A stretch of 64,000 nt of DNA from Kluyvera sp047971185 (GTDB lineage Bacteria > Pseudomonadota > Gammaproteobacteria > Enterobacterales > Enterobacteriaceae), in the NCBI RefSeq assembly GCF_047971185.1, contig NZ_JBKDZH010000035.1, forward strand, positions 62,001 to 126,000, in the 5' to 3' direction. The translations under genes were made by a program, and so were the position numbers. This document shows positions 34,117-43,092 of this stretch, one piece after another. Within the stretch, counting starts at the first letter, position 1. Each line of letters begins with the position of its first letter. The notes under the pieces are model-generated. The model saw nothing but the letters and a program-made list of their open reading frames with translations, had not been told where the DNA came from and ran no database searches.

Positions 34117-36198
34117 TTACATCAGCGCGTCTTTATCGATGCCCAGCCGCTTCATGCGCGACAGCAGCGTAGTGCGCTTGAGCCCCAGACGCTGCGCTGC
34201 GCCTTTGGCTCCGGCGACCACGCCGTTGGTCTCTTTCAGCACCCGGACGATCAGCTGATATTCGTCTTCGCCGTCCTTCGGCGCTTCGGCTACCGGCGCG
34301 GGCTCCGGCTCTTCACCGGCAAACGCCAGCTCCGGCATCGACAGCTGCAACACGCTGCCGCGGGTCAGCAGCACCGCGCGTTCGATGACGTTTTCCAGCT
34401 CACGCACGTTGCCCGGCCACTCCATCTGGCTCAGGGTGCGCAGCGTTTCCGCCGGAATACTGTCGATGTTGCGCCCCAGGCGGCGGGCAATTTTAAAGGT
34501 AAAAGCCTTCACCAGCAGCGGGATATCTTCCGGGCGCTCGCGCAGCGGCGGCAGGTGGATCGGGAAAACGTTCAGGCGATAGTAAAGATCGCTGCGGAAT
34601 TCGCGATCCAGCACCATCTGTTTGAGATCGCGATTGGTGGCGGCGATCAGGCGCACGTCGGTCTGGATCAGTTTATTGCTGCCGAGGCGCTCGAACTCCT
34701 GCTCCTGCAACACGCGCAGCAGCTTTGGCTGCAGCTCAAGCGGCATATCGCCCACTTCATCGAGGAACAGCGAGCTTTTATCGGCCAGCTCGAAGCGGCC
34801 AATGCGCTGGGCGCTGGCGCCGGTAAACGCGCCGCGCTCGTGGCCGAACAGGTCGCTTTCCAGCAGCCCAGCGGGCATCGCCGCGCAGTTCATTTTCACC
34901 ATCCGGCGGTTGTTGCGGCCGCTCAGGTTGTGGATGGCGCGGGCAATCAGCTCTTTCCCGGTGCCGGTTTCGCCGAGGATCAGCACCGTGCTGTCGCTGG
35001 GCGCGACCATCTCCACCTGCTTGAGCACGTTAAACATCGCTTCGCTGCGGCCGATGATTTCACCAAATTCGCCGTCGACGTTGTTGAGCTGCTCGGTCAG
35101 CGCCAGGTTTTCATCCACCAGACGTTCCTTCAGGCGGTGAATTTCCTGATAGGCGAGGGCGTTATCCACGGCGATCGACACGCGTTCGGCAATCTGTTTA
35201 AGCAGCTTGAGGTTGGTGGCGCAGAACACCTTTTCGTCGCACTGGGCAAGCTTCAGCACGCCGAGCATTTTGTCGCCGGACATCAGCGGCAGCAGGCACA
35301 GCGTCTGGATTTTATCGTCCCACATCTCAAACAGCTGGCGCTCGTACGGGGCGAGTTTGTCCTGCTCGTTGAGGTTGAGCATCAGCATTTCTTTGCTTTT
35401 GAACACCCGCTCGGTCAGGGTGCCGGACTCGTTCACTTCGCTCTGGTCGTGCACCGGATCGTTGACGTCGATGTAGTGCGTCGAATAGATGTTCAGCTTG
35501 CCTTTGCGGCTGCTGCGCAGCACCACGCTGATGGCGTCGATATTGAAGTAGTAGTGGATCTCTTTCGCCACCGCGCTGACCAGTTCGTCCATGTCGAGGC
35601 GCGACAGCACGGCGTTGGTGATGGCCACCAGAATGCGGAAGTTATCGCGCTCGCGGCACAGCAGATCGTAATCGACGTTGTTGGTGACCCGGCTTTGGAT
35701 TTGCTCGGTGACCACGGCGACAATCTGCGTGAAGGTATGCAGGCGCTGGTACTCTTTCTCGGTCCACGGGCGGTCGTCCTGGCGGATAAACTCGCAGCCG
35801 CCGAAGATGCGGCCTTCCGCCGCCAGCGGCAGCAGGCAGTAGTGGCCAAACGGCTGATACAGCTCGCTAGCGGCCAGCTGCGGCCAGGCCTCGCTGAACT
35901 CGCTATAGCTACAGTGCAGCGCGTCGGGGCGCGAAAGCAGGCGTCTGACCGGTCCGTTAGCCAGCACGTTATCGTCTTCGTAGGCCAGCGGTAGACCAGC
36001 CCCGCGCGACGTATGGTAGCCCGCGCGCAGGTTGCCCGGCTGCAGCAGGATGATCGCCGCGCGGTCGGCCAGCGCAGCGTGTTTAGCCAGATCTGCCAGC
36101 GTTTCGCTCAACGCCGCCAGATCGGGCTGTTGGAGAAGAGTCCGGGTGATATCAAACAGCCCTTGCTGCCCGAGATCGCCCATCGGTGTATACGACAT
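34117..36198 (-). CDS. fhlA: FhlA, formate-responsive sigma-54 activator
   Basis: 693 residues (E. coli 692). Two GAF-type sensor domains fill the first 370 residues, where formate acts. The AAA+ domain (about 380-620) has Walker A GETGTGKE and the sigma-54 contact loop GAFTGA, and the C-terminal Fis-type helix-turn-helix contains AAQRLGLKRTTLLSRMKRLG. It activates hyc and hyp from upstream sites; matching inverted repeats are at 39991-40024 and 40594-40610. It is last in the hypABCDE-fhlA direction, 76 bp after hypE, with a five-copy TAA run (36238-36252) in the gap. Confidence 0.96.
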   Translation of the reverse strand: MSYTPMGDLGQQGLFDITRTLLQQPDLAALSETLADLAKHAALADRAAIILLQPGNLRAGYHTSRGAGLPLAYEDDNVLANGPVRRLLSRPDALHCSYSEFSEAWPQLAASELYQPFGHYCLLPLAAEGRIFGGCEFIRQDDRPWTEKEYQRLHTFTQIVAVVTEQIQSRVTNNVDYDLLCRERDNFRILVAITNAVLSRLDMDELVSAVAKEIHYYFNIDAISVVLRSSRKGKLNIYSTHYIDVNDPVHDQSEVNESGTLTERVFKSKEMLMLNLNEQDKLAPYERQLFEMWDDKIQTLCLLPLMSGDKMLGVLKLAQCDEKVFCATNLKLLKQIAERVSIAVDNALAYQEIHRLKERLVDENLALTEQLNNVDGEFGEIIGRSEAMFNVLKQVEMVAPSDSTVLILGETGTGKELIARAIHNLSGRNNRRMVKMNCAAMPAGLLESDLFGHERGAFTGASAQRIGRFELADKSSLFLDEVGDMPLELQPKLLRVLQEQEFERLGSNKLIQTDVRLIAATNRDLKQMVLDREFRSDLYYRLNVFPIHLPPLRERPEDIPLLVKAFTFKIARRLGRNIDSIPAETLRTLSQMEWPGNVRELENVIERAVLLTRGSVLQLSMPELAFAGEEPEPAPVAEAPKDGEDEYQLIVRVLKETNGVVAGAKGAAQRLGLKRTTLLSRMKRLGIDKDALM

Positions 36199-36274
36199 TT
36201 AACTTGCCCATAAATGCACCGCGCGGGGTGCGATAAATAATAATAATAATAAAATGCGGACCTTGAGCGGTCTG

Positions 36275-37285
36275 TTAACAAATTCGCGGCAGCGGCTCGG
36301 CGTGAGGGAGGTCCAGCGTGCGCTTCACGCCGTATAATCCCGCCACGCGAACCCCACGGCGTTCGGTCACTTCGCCAATGATAGCGGCATCGCGGCCTAA
36401 CGGATGGGCGCGCAGTGCGGCCAGCACCGCGTCGGCGGCCTCGCGGCTAGCGCCGATAACCAGTTTACCTTCATTGGCGAAGTTAAGCGCGTCAAGCCCC
36501 AATAATTCGCACACGCCGCGCACGGCGTCTTTGAGCGGCAGGTGCTGCTCCTGAATTTCTACGCCATAGCCGCAGGTGGCGGCGAATTCGTGGGCCACCG
36601 CGTTGACCCCGCCGCGGGTGGCGTCGCGCAGCGCTTTAACGCCGGCAATCGGCCGCAGGCTTTGAATCAGCGGCGTCAGCACCGCGCAGTCGCTTTGCAG
36701 CGCGCCGTCGAGGCCCAGCTGTTCGCGCAGGTTGAGGATGGTGGCGCCGTGGTCGCCCAGCGTGCCGCTGACGATCAGCACGTCGCCCGGCGTCAGCGTT
36801 GCCGCGCCCCAGTGGATATCGCTCGGGATCGCGCCCATCCCCGCGGTGTTGATAAACAGCTTATCCGCCGCGCCGCGGCCCACCACTTTGGTGTCGCCGG
36901 TCACAATCGCGATATCCGCCGCTTTGGCGGTTTCCGCCATGCTGTTGACCACCGCTTCCAGCGTCTCCATCGGCAGCCCTTCTTCGATGATAAAACCGCA
37001 GGAGAGGTAGCGGGGAACCGCGCCGCTCACCGCCACATCATTCGCGGTGCCGCAAATCGCCAGCTTGCCGATATTGCCGCCGGGGAAGAACAGCGGATCG
37101 ATAACGTAGCTGTCGGTGGAGAAGGCCAGACGATCGCCGTGGGCGGTCAGCGACGCCAGCGACAGGCGCGCCTGATCCTCCTGTTCCGCCAGCCAGGGGT
37201 TGGCGAAGGCTTTCATAAACAGGCCGTCGATCAACTGCTGCATCGCCAGGCCGCCGCTACCGTGGGCTAACTGAATATTTTTCAT
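36275..37285 (-). CDS. hypE: Hydrogenase maturation protein HypE
   Basis: 336 residues, equal to E. coli HypE. Dehydrates the carbamoyl group passed from HypF to a thiocyanate on its C-terminal cysteine, giving the cyanide ligands of the NiFe centre. The C-terminus is PRIC with that cysteine intact, and the purM-like nucleotide site includes VTGDTKVV and ATRGGVNAVA. ATG 37285 overlaps the hypD stop by four bases, which fixes the start. hypF is not in this window. Confidence 0.95.
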   Translation of the reverse strand: MKNIQLAHGSGGLAMQQLIDGLFMKAFANPWLAEQEDQARLSLASLTAHGDRLAFSTDSYVIDPLFFPGGNIGKLAICGTANDVAVSGAVPRYLSCGFIIEEGLPMETLEAVVNSMAETAKAADIAIVTGDTKVVGRGAADKLFINTAGMGAIPSDIHWGAATLTPGDVLIVSGTLGDHGATILNLREQLGLDGALQSDCAVLTPLIQSLRPIAGVKALRDATRGGVNAVAHEFAATCGYGVEIQEQHLPLKDAVRGVCELLGLDALNFANEGKLVIGASREAADAVLAALRAHPLGRDAAIIGEVTERRGVRVAGLYGVKRTLDLPHAEPLPRIC

Positions 37286-38403
37286 GCTTCGGACTCCTGA
37301 CTGCGATATTGATACCAGGCGGCGCACGCCCCCTCCGACGACACCATCAGCGCGCCGAACGCGCTCTGCGGGTTGCAGGTGGCGCCAAACAGCGGGCACT
37401 GGTGCGGCTTGCAGCGGCCGGTGAGCACGTCGCCGCAGCGGGCGCGCGGGTCGTCGCAGACGCGCTGCGGCTGCGGCTTAAAGTGCGCTTCGGCGTCGAA
37501 CGCCTGATAGTCGGGCGTCAGCTGCACGCCGGAGTCGGTGATAAGCCCCAGCCCGCGCCATTCGCTGTCGCCTTTAACGGTAAACACCTCGGCGATAGCG
37601 TTTTGCGCCAGCGGGTTGCCATCGTCCGGCACCACGCGGCGATACTGATTCTCGACGCGGCTCTCCTCGGCAATTTTCTGCTCCACCAGCATGTTGACGC
37701 CCTGCAGCAGATCCACCGGCTCGAAACCGGCGACCACCAGCGGACGATGATAGTCGCTGGCGATAAAACCGTAGGCGTGAGTGCCAATCACCATGCTGAC
37801 ATGACCCGGCGCGAGAAACGCGTCGATGCCGTTATCCGGCTGATCCAGCAGGCTGCGCAAGGTCGGAATCAGCGTGATGTGCTGGCAGAAAAAGAAGAAA
37901 TTCTCGACGTTCTGCGCTTTTGCCTGCTGCAGCGTAATGGCGGTGGTCGGCATGGTGGTTTCAAAGCCGAGACCAAAGAACACCACTTTGCGCGCCGGAT
38001 TCTGCTGCGCCAGCTTGAGGGCGTCCATTGGCGAATAGACGATACGAATATCCGCGCCGCGTGATTTGGCCTGCATCAGCGAACCGTTTTTCCCCGGTAC
38101 GCGCATGGCGTCGCCGAAGGTGCAGAAAATCACCTCCGGATGGCTGGCAATTTCAATACAGGTGTCGATGCGCCCCATCGGCAGCACGCACACCGGGCAG
38201 CCCGGCCCGTGGATAAATTCGATGTTCTCCGGCAGCAGCTGGTCGAGACCGAATTTAAAAATTGCATGCGTGTGGCCGCCGCACACTTCCATGATGCGCA
38301 GTGGGCGTTCGGCGGTGTAGGCCAGATGTTGCGCGCGGGATTTCAGGTGGGCAATCAGCTGCATCACCTGTTCCGGCGCGCGGTACTCATCAACAAAACG
38401 CAT
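37282..38403 (-). CDS. hypD: Hydrogenase maturation protein HypD
   Basis: 373 residues, as in E. coli. The Fe-S scaffold assembles the Fe(CN)2CO unit with HypC and HypE. CGGHTH (about 41-46), GPGCPVCV and the C-terminal cysteines DPRARCGDVLTGRCKPHQC are the conserved ligands. Start shares one base with the hypC stop (TAATG). Confidence 0.95.
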   Translation of the reverse strand: MRFVDEYRAPEQVMQLIAHLKSRAQHLAYTAERPLRIMEVCGGHTHAIFKFGLDQLLPENIEFIHGPGCPVCVLPMGRIDTCIEIASHPEVIFCTFGDAMRVPGKNGSLMQAKSRGADIRIVYSPMDALKLAQQNPARKVVFFGLGFETTMPTTAITLQQAKAQNVENFFFFCQHITLIPTLRSLLDQPDNGIDAFLAPGHVSMVIGTHAYGFIASDYHRPLVVAGFEPVDLLQGVNMLVEQKIAEESRVENQYRRVVPDDGNPLAQNAIAEVFTVKGDSEWRGLGLITDSGVQLTPDYQAFDAEAHFKPQPQRVCDDPRARCGDVLTGRCKPHQCPLFGATCNPQSAFGALMVSSEGACAAWYQYRSQESEA

Positions 38404-38675
38404 TACCGTTCCTCGCCGTAGAGCAGGGCGCCAACGTCCGGCTCGACTTCAAACATGTTTTCCAGCGCCGCGAGGGTGTCGCGCGCCTCGTCTTCATCAA
38501 TGATGCTCATGGCAAAGCCGACGTGCACCAGTACCCACTGTCCGATGCGCGACTGGCCGTGTTCATCCACCGCGCCGACCAGCGTCAGGTCGACGTCGCG
38601 CTTAATGCCGCAGACGTCCACTTTCGCCTGTACGCCGTCAATGGCGGAGATTTGTCCCGGAATGCCTATGCACAT
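38403..38675 (-). CDS. hypC: Hydrogenase maturation chaperone HypC
   Basis: 90 residues. The essential N-terminal MCIGIPGQI with Cys2 is present. Carries the Fe(CN)2CO group from HypD to pre-HycE. Overlaps the hypB end by ten bases. Confidence 0.95.
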   Translation of the reverse strand: MCIGIPGQISAIDGVQAKVDVCGIKRDVDLTLVGAVDEHGQSRIGQWVLVHVGFAMSIIDEDEARDTLAALENMFEVEPDVGALLYGEER

Positions 38676-39538
38676 CGCTGCGCCTCCAGCCAGTTTAGCC
38701 AGGTCTCCATGCCTTCTCCGCTGGTGGCGGACAGGAGGATGATTTCAATGTTCGGATTCACTTCCCGGGCGCAGGCGAGGCACTTCTCAACGTCGAAGTT
38801 GAGATATGGCAGCAGGTCGACCTTGTTCAGCAGCATGACCGAGGCGGCGGCGAACATATGCGGGTACTTCAGCGGCTTGTCTTCACCTTCGGTGACCGAC
38901 AGCACCGCCACTTTATGACGTTCGCCAAGGTCGAAACTCGCCGGGCACACCAGGTTGCCGACGTTTTCAATAAACAGGATGCCGTTGCTTTCCAGCGGCA
39001 GACGCGGCGCGGCGTCGGCAATCATCTGCGCGTCGAGGTGGCAGCCTTTGCCGGTGTTGACCTGAATCGCCGGGGTGCCGGTGGCGCGAATGCGCGCGGC
39101 GTCGTTCACCGTCTGCTGGTCGCCTTCAATCACGGCGCAGGAGACGCGGTCTTTCAGGCGCATCAGGGTTTCGGTGAGCAGGGTGGTTTTACCGGAGCCG
39201 GGGCTGGAGACCAGATTCAGCACCAGCTGTTCGCGGGCGGCGAAGCGCGCGCGGTTGCGGGCGGCAATCTGGTTATTTTTATCCAGCACGTCGATTTCCA
39301 CTTCCAGCATCCGCCGCTGGCTCATGCCCGGCGCGTGGGTGCCCGCTTCGCCGTGGCCGTAGTGCAGGTCGCCGTTATCCGCGGCCTGCGGCTGAAACTC
39401 TTGCGTTCTGACGCCGGTAATCGACAGCGCCGGACGGCCCGCCGGTGCGAAGGGAGCGCTGCGGAACAGCGAATGTGGGTTACGTTCATCGCCCTCTATA
39501 TAGAGGTTGCCTTCGGCACAACCACAGGTGGTACACAT
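38666..39538 (-). CDS. hypB: Nickel-inserting GTPase HypB
   Basis: 290 residues. The N-terminal high-affinity nickel site CTTCGC (residues 2-7) and the GTPase P-loop SSPGSGKTTLL are intact. It delivers nickel with HypA to the hydrogenase large subunit. Only three bases separate it from hypA. Confidence 0.95.
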   Translation of the reverse strand: MCTTCGCAEGNLYIEGDERNPHSLFRSAPFAPAGRPALSITGVRTQEFQPQAADNGDLHYGHGEAGTHAPGMSQRRMLEVEIDVLDKNNQIAARNRARFAAREQLVLNLVSSPGSGKTTLLTETLMRLKDRVSCAVIEGDQQTVNDAARIRATGTPAIQVNTGKGCHLDAQMIADAAPRLPLESNGILFIENVGNLVCPASFDLGERHKVAVLSVTEGEDKPLKYPHMFAAASVMLLNKVDLLPYLNFDVEKCLACAREVNPNIEIILLSATSGEGMETWLNWLEAQRCA

Positions 39539-39541
39539 ACT

Positions 39542-39892
39542 TTACTCCTGATCAATTTCAATTCGCTGAATCTGTAAACCGTCGTCGGCGACGATGCGCA
39601 GGTTGTCGCTGTTGCACTGCGGGCAGCGGCGGACGTGTACCGACACGAGCTGGACATACTGCTGGCAGGATTCACACCAGCACTCCGCCTCCTGCTCTTC
39701 GACGTGGAGTTTACAGCCTTCAGCCAGCGTGCCGCGGCACACCAGATCAAAACAAAAGGTCATTGCGCTCGTCTCTACACAAGAAAAAGCGCCGACTTTT
39801 ATCCAGACGCCAGTGACGCGCTTCGCGCCGTTCTGAACCGCCTGTTGTTCGACAATCTCCAGCGCCCGCTGGCAGAGCGTGATTTCGTGCAT
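39542..39892 (-). CDS. hypA: Nickel chaperone HypA
   Basis: 116 residues. His2 of MHEITLCQ is the nickel ligand and two CxxC pairs (CWCESC, CPQC) bind structural zinc. First gene of the hyp operon, with GGGAGG seven to eight bases before ATG 39892 and a sigma-54 promoter 35-50 bp upstream. Confidence 0.95.
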   Translation of the reverse strand: MHEITLCQRALEIVEQQAVQNGAKRVTGVWIKVGAFSCVETSAMTFCFDLVCRGTLAEGCKLHVEEQEAECWCESCQQYVQLVSVHVRRCPQCNSDNLRIVADDGLQIQRIEIDQE

Positions 39893-39926
39893 AACGCCTC
39901 CCGTTTCTCATTACTCGCAGACGTAA

Positions 39927-39942
39927 TGCAATAACGATGCCA
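39927..39942 (-). promoter_or_regulatory. Sigma-54 promoter of hypA
   Basis: On the minus strand TGGCATCGTTATTGCA has the GG and GC elements exactly ten bases apart, the -24/-12 spacing. Transcription should start near 39915, just before hypA. Confidence 0.8.
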
Positions 39943-39990
39943 GAGCTATAAAGACGTCGTGAAAGACTGTCGATGACGATGTCACGCTGA

Positions 39991-40024
39991 CGAAATGACA
40001 TGTCGGCAACGGCATGTCATTTCG
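39991..40024. promoter_or_regulatory. FhlA upstream activating sequence (perfect inverted repeat)
   Basis: CGAAATGACATG (39991-40002) and CATGTCATTTCG (40013-40024) are perfect inverted 12-mers with a ten-base spacer. The repeated CGAAATGACA agrees with the FhlA site of E. coli as recalled. It stands about 34 bp before the hyc promoter and about 50 bp before the hyp promoter. Confidence 0.8.
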
Positions 40025-40057
40025 ATAAAAATAATATAAATCAGAGTATTAAAAACA

Positions 40058-40072
40058 TGGCATGAAAAGTGC
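40058..40072 (+). promoter_or_regulatory. Sigma-54 promoter of hycA
   Basis: TGGCATGAAAAGTGC has GG and GC ten bases apart. The start of transcription is expected near 40084, about 25 bp before hycA. Confidence 0.8.
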
Positions 40073-40107
40073 TTAAGAGGCTTGTTTCTATTAACCGGGT
40101 AACCGAC

Positions 40108-40575
40108 ATGACTATTTGGGAAATTAGCGAGAAGGCCGACTATATCGCCGATCGTCACCGCCGCCATCAGGATCAATGGCGTGTGTACTGTAACTCTCTG
40201 GTTCAAGGGATCACGTTGTCAAAAGCGCGTCTGCATCACGCTATGAACTGCGCACCGGAGAAAGAGCTGAGCTTCGTGCTGTTCGAACATTTTGTGGTGT
40301 CCGTCAGCCTGTCAGGCGGCTTCAACAGCCACACCGTTGAGTACTACGTGGAAACGCGGGATGGCCTGAATAAAGAATGCGTTGCGAGCGCCGAGCTGAA
40401 CGACAGCGGCTTTATTGACGGCACCGTCAATATCCGCGACCGCGAGCAGGTGCTGGAGCACTACCTGGAAAAAATTTCGCCGGTATACAACACCCTGTAT
40501 GCGGCGCTGGAGAGCGACAGCCCGGTTAATTTCGGCAGCCTGGCGCAGGAATCTCATCGGGCGTCCATCGCCTGA
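40108..40575 (+). CDS. hycA: HycA, repressor of formate hydrogenlyase expression
   Basis: 155 residues (E. coli about 153). Starts MTIWEISEKADYIADRHRRH. In E. coli HycA counteracts FhlA by an undefined mechanism. Promoter-proximal gene of hyc. The frame is open upstream to 40069, but that ATG lies inside the sigma-54 promoter, so 40108 is the start. The Shine-Dalgarno is weak (GGGT). Confidence 0.92.
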   Translation: MTIWEISEKADYIADRHRRHQDQWRVYCNSLVQGITLSKARLHHAMNCAPEKELSFVLFEHFVVSVSLSGGFNSHTVEYYVETRDGLNKECVASAELNDSGFIDGTVNIRDREQVLEHYLEKISPVYNTLYAALESDSPVNFGSLAQESHRASIA

Positions 40576-40593
40576 ATTATCGGTGTGTCGACG

Positions 40594-40610
40594 GGTGTCG
40601 AAATGACACC
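40594..40610. promoter_or_regulatory. Second FhlA-type site between hycA and hycB
   Basis: GGTGTC-GAAAT-GACACC, an inverted repeat containing TGTCGAAATGACA like the main activating sequence. An additional FhlA site in the hycA-hycB gap is known in E. coli. Confidence 0.65.
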
Positions 40611-40658
40611 TGCTCTGCATGATTTCGTCAAAAATGACTGTCACCTGAGGAAGACCTG

Positions 40659-41267
40659 GTGAATCGTTTTGTAATTGCTGACTCTACCCTCTGTATCGGT
40701 TGCCGCACCTGCGAAGCAGCCTGCTCGGAAACGCATCGCCAGCACGGCCTGCAATCGATGCCGCGGCTTAGAGTAATGCTCAATGAAAAAGAATCCGCGC
40801 CGCAGCTGTGCCACCAATGCGAAGACGCGCCGTGCGCCGGGGTATGCCCGGTCAACGCCATTAACCGCGTCGATGGCGTCGTACAGCTCAATGAAAGCCT
40901 GTGCGTAAGCTGCAAGCTGTGCGGCATCGCCTGCCCGTTTGGCGCGATTGAATTTTCCGGCAGTCGCCCGCTGGATATCCCGGCGAACGCCAACACGCCG
41001 AAAGCGCTGCCTGCGCCGCCGGCGCCGGCCCGCGTCAGCACGCTGCTCGACTGGGTGCCGGGCGTGCGCGCCATCGCGGTGAAGTGCGACCTGTGCTATT
41101 TCGACGAAGAAGGCCCGGCCTGTATCCGTACCTGTCCGACAAAAGCGCTGCATCTGGTTAATAACATGGACATCGCCCGCGTCAGCAAACGCAAACGCGA
41201 GCTGACCTTCAACACCGATTTAGGCGATCTGTCGCTGTTCCAGGCGCAACAAGGAGAGGTGAAATGA
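40659..41267 (+). CDS. hycB: HycB, formate hydrogenlyase 4Fe-4S electron carrier
   Basis: 202 residues. Four ferredoxin-type cysteine sets are visible, beginning CIGCRTCEAAC, then CHQCEDAPCAGVC, CVSCKLCGIAC and CDLCYFDEEGPAC. It receives electrons from formate dehydrogenase H and passes them into the membrane complex. The start is GTG at 40659. Overlaps hycC by ATGA. Confidence 0.95.
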   Translation: MNRFVIADSTLCIGCRTCEAACSETHRQHGLQSMPRLRVMLNEKESAPQLCHQCEDAPCAGVCPVNAINRVDGVVQLNESLCVSCKLCGIACPFGAIEFSGSRPLDIPANANTPKALPAPPAPARVSTLLDWVPGVRAIAVKCDLCYFDEEGPACIRTCPTKALHLVNNMDIARVSKRKRELTFNTDLGDLSLFQAQQGEVK

Positions 41268-43090
41268 GCGTGATGACCTTAATCAACAGCGCGGTGGCGT
41301 GGTTTGCCTTCGCCGCGGTGCTCTCCTTTTTACTGTCGTTTAAAAAATCGCTGAGCGGTTTTGTCGCCGGGATCGGCGGTGCGCTGGGCAGCGTTTACGC
41401 GCTGCTGGCCGGGGTGCAGGTGCTGGTTCACGCCTTTCCGGTGATGGGCCGCCTGTCGCTGGTGCACTACAGCGTGCTGGTCACGCCGCTGAATGCGGTC
41501 TGGCTGATTGCGCTGGGGCTGTGCGGGCTGTTTGTCAGCCTCTACAACATTGACTGGCACCGCCACCCGAACGTCAAAAACAACGGTCTGCTGGTCAATG
41601 TGCTGCTGGCTGCCGCGGTGTGCACGATTGTCGCCGACAGCGTCGGTTCGCTGGTGGTGATGGCGGAAATCATGGCGCTGTGCGGTGCGTTCCTCACCGG
41701 CTGCGCCTCCTCCGGCAAGCTGTGGTTCGCGCTGGGGCGTCTCGGCACTATTCTGCTGGCCATCGCCTGTCTGCTGCTGTGGCAGCGCTACGGCACGCTG
41801 GACCTGACGCTGCTGAACGAACGCGCGCAGCAGCTGCCGATTGGCTCTGACATCTGGGTGCTGTGCGTGCTGGGCTTTGGCCTGCTGGCGGGGATTATCC
41901 CGCTGCACGGCTGGGTACCGCAGGCGCACGCCAACGCCAGCGCGCCGGCCGCGGCGCTGTTCTCTACCGTGGTGATGAAAGTCGGGCTGCTCGGCATTCT
42001 GACCATCTCGCTGATCGGCGATGCGCAGCCGCTGTGGTGGGGCATCGCTCTGCTGGTGCTGGGCATGATCACCGCCTTTGTCGGCGGCCTGTACGCGCTG
42101 ATGGAGCACAACATTCAGCGTCTGCTGGCGTACCACACCCTGGAAAACATCGGCATCATCCTGCTGGGGCTGGGCGTGGGCATTACCGGTCTGGCGCTGC
42201 AGCAGCCGGTGATGGTGGCGCTGGGTCTGGTCGGTGGTCTGTACCATCTGCTTAACCACAGCCTGTTTAAAACCACGCTGTTCCTCGGCGCGGGGGCGGT
42301 CTGGTTCCGTACCGGCCACCGCGACATCGAGAAGCTGGGCGGTATCGGTAAACGGATGCCGATGATCTCGCTGGCGATGCTGGTCGGTCTGATGGCGATG
42401 GCCGCGCTGCCGCCGCTGAACGGCTTTGCCGGTGAGTGGGTTATCTACCAGTCGTTCTTCAAGCTGAGCACCAGCGATGCCTTTATTGGCCGCCTGCTTG
42501 GGCCGCTGCTGGCCGTTGGCCTGGCGATTACCGGCGCGCTGGCGGTGATGTGTATGGCGAAAGTCTACGGCGTCACTTTCCTCGGCGCACCGCGCACCAA
42601 AGAGGCGGAAAACGCCTGCTGCGCGCCGCTGCTGATGGCGGTGAGCACCGTAGTGATGGCGCTGCTGTGTATCGTCGGCGGGGTGGCCGCGCCGTGGCTG
42701 CTGCCGATGCTGAGCTCCGCCGTGCCGCTGCCGATGAACACCGCGCACACCGTGGTTTCTCAACCGATGATTACCCTGCTGCTGATTGCCTGCCCGCTGC
42801 TGCCGTTCATCATTCTGGCGCTGCTCAAAGGCAACCGCCTGCCGAGCCGTTCGCGCGGCGCGGCGTGGGTCTGCGGCTACGACCACGAACAGTCGATGGT
42901 GATTACCGCGCACGGCTTTGCCATGCCGGTGAAACAGGCCTTTGCCCCGATACTCAAACTGCGTAAATGGCTCAACCCGGTCTCTCTGGTTCCAGGCTGG
43001 CAGAACGCGGCGGCGCCGCTGCTGCTGCAACGTCTGGCGCTGGTTGAACTGGCGGTGCTGGTCGTGATTGTCATCTCTCGAGGAGCCTGA
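41264..43090 (+). CDS. hycC: HycC, membrane antiporter-like subunit of FHL
   Basis: 608 residues, same as E. coli. Many-helix protein of the NuoL/MrpA type in the membrane arm of formate hydrogenlyase-1. HGWVPQAHANASAPAA and the following helices carry the family's conserved lysine and histidine positions. Followed by hycD after two bases. Confidence 0.95.
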   Translation: MSVMTLINSAVAWFAFAAVLSFLLSFKKSLSGFVAGIGGALGSVYALLAGVQVLVHAFPVMGRLSLVHYSVLVTPLNAVWLIALGLCGLFVSLYNIDWHRHPNVKNNGLLVNVLLAAAVCTIVADSVGSLVVMAEIMALCGAFLTGCASSGKLWFALGRLGTILLAIACLLLWQRYGTLDLTLLNERAQQLPIGSDIWVLCVLGFGLLAGIIPLHGWVPQAHANASAPAAALFSTVVMKVGLLGILTISLIGDAQPLWWGIALLVLGMITAFVGGLYALMEHNIQRLLAYHTLENIGIILLGLGVGITGLALQQPVMVALGLVGGLYHLLNHSLFKTTLFLGAGAVWFRTGHRDIEKLGGIGKRMPMISLAMLVGLMAMAALPPLNGFAGEWVIYQSFFKLSTSDAFIGRLLGPLLAVGLAITGALAVMCMAKVYGVTFLGAPRTKEAENACCAPLLMAVSTVVMALLCIVGGVAAPWLLPMLSSAVPLPMNTAHTVVSQPMITLLLIACPLLPFIILALLKGNRLPSRSRGAAWVCGYDHEQSMVITAHGFAMPVKQAFAPILKLRKWLNPVSLVPGWQNAAAPLLLQRLALVELAVLVVIVISRGA

Positions 43091-43092
43091 AC

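Noticed and set aside
34555..35994. 479-codon open frame antisense to fhlA
   Set aside because: Shadow of a highly conserved gene; no ribosome-binding site and no recognisable domain.
36238..36252. Five-copy TAA run upstream of fhlA as a phase-variation tract
   Set aside because: Triplet run is short and outside the coding frame; slippage could change spacing slightly but no evidence for phase variation.
41330..43030. 566-codon open frame antisense to hycC
   Set aside because: Rich in Gln/Arg/His, a mirror of the leucine- and alanine-rich membrane protein on the other strand.
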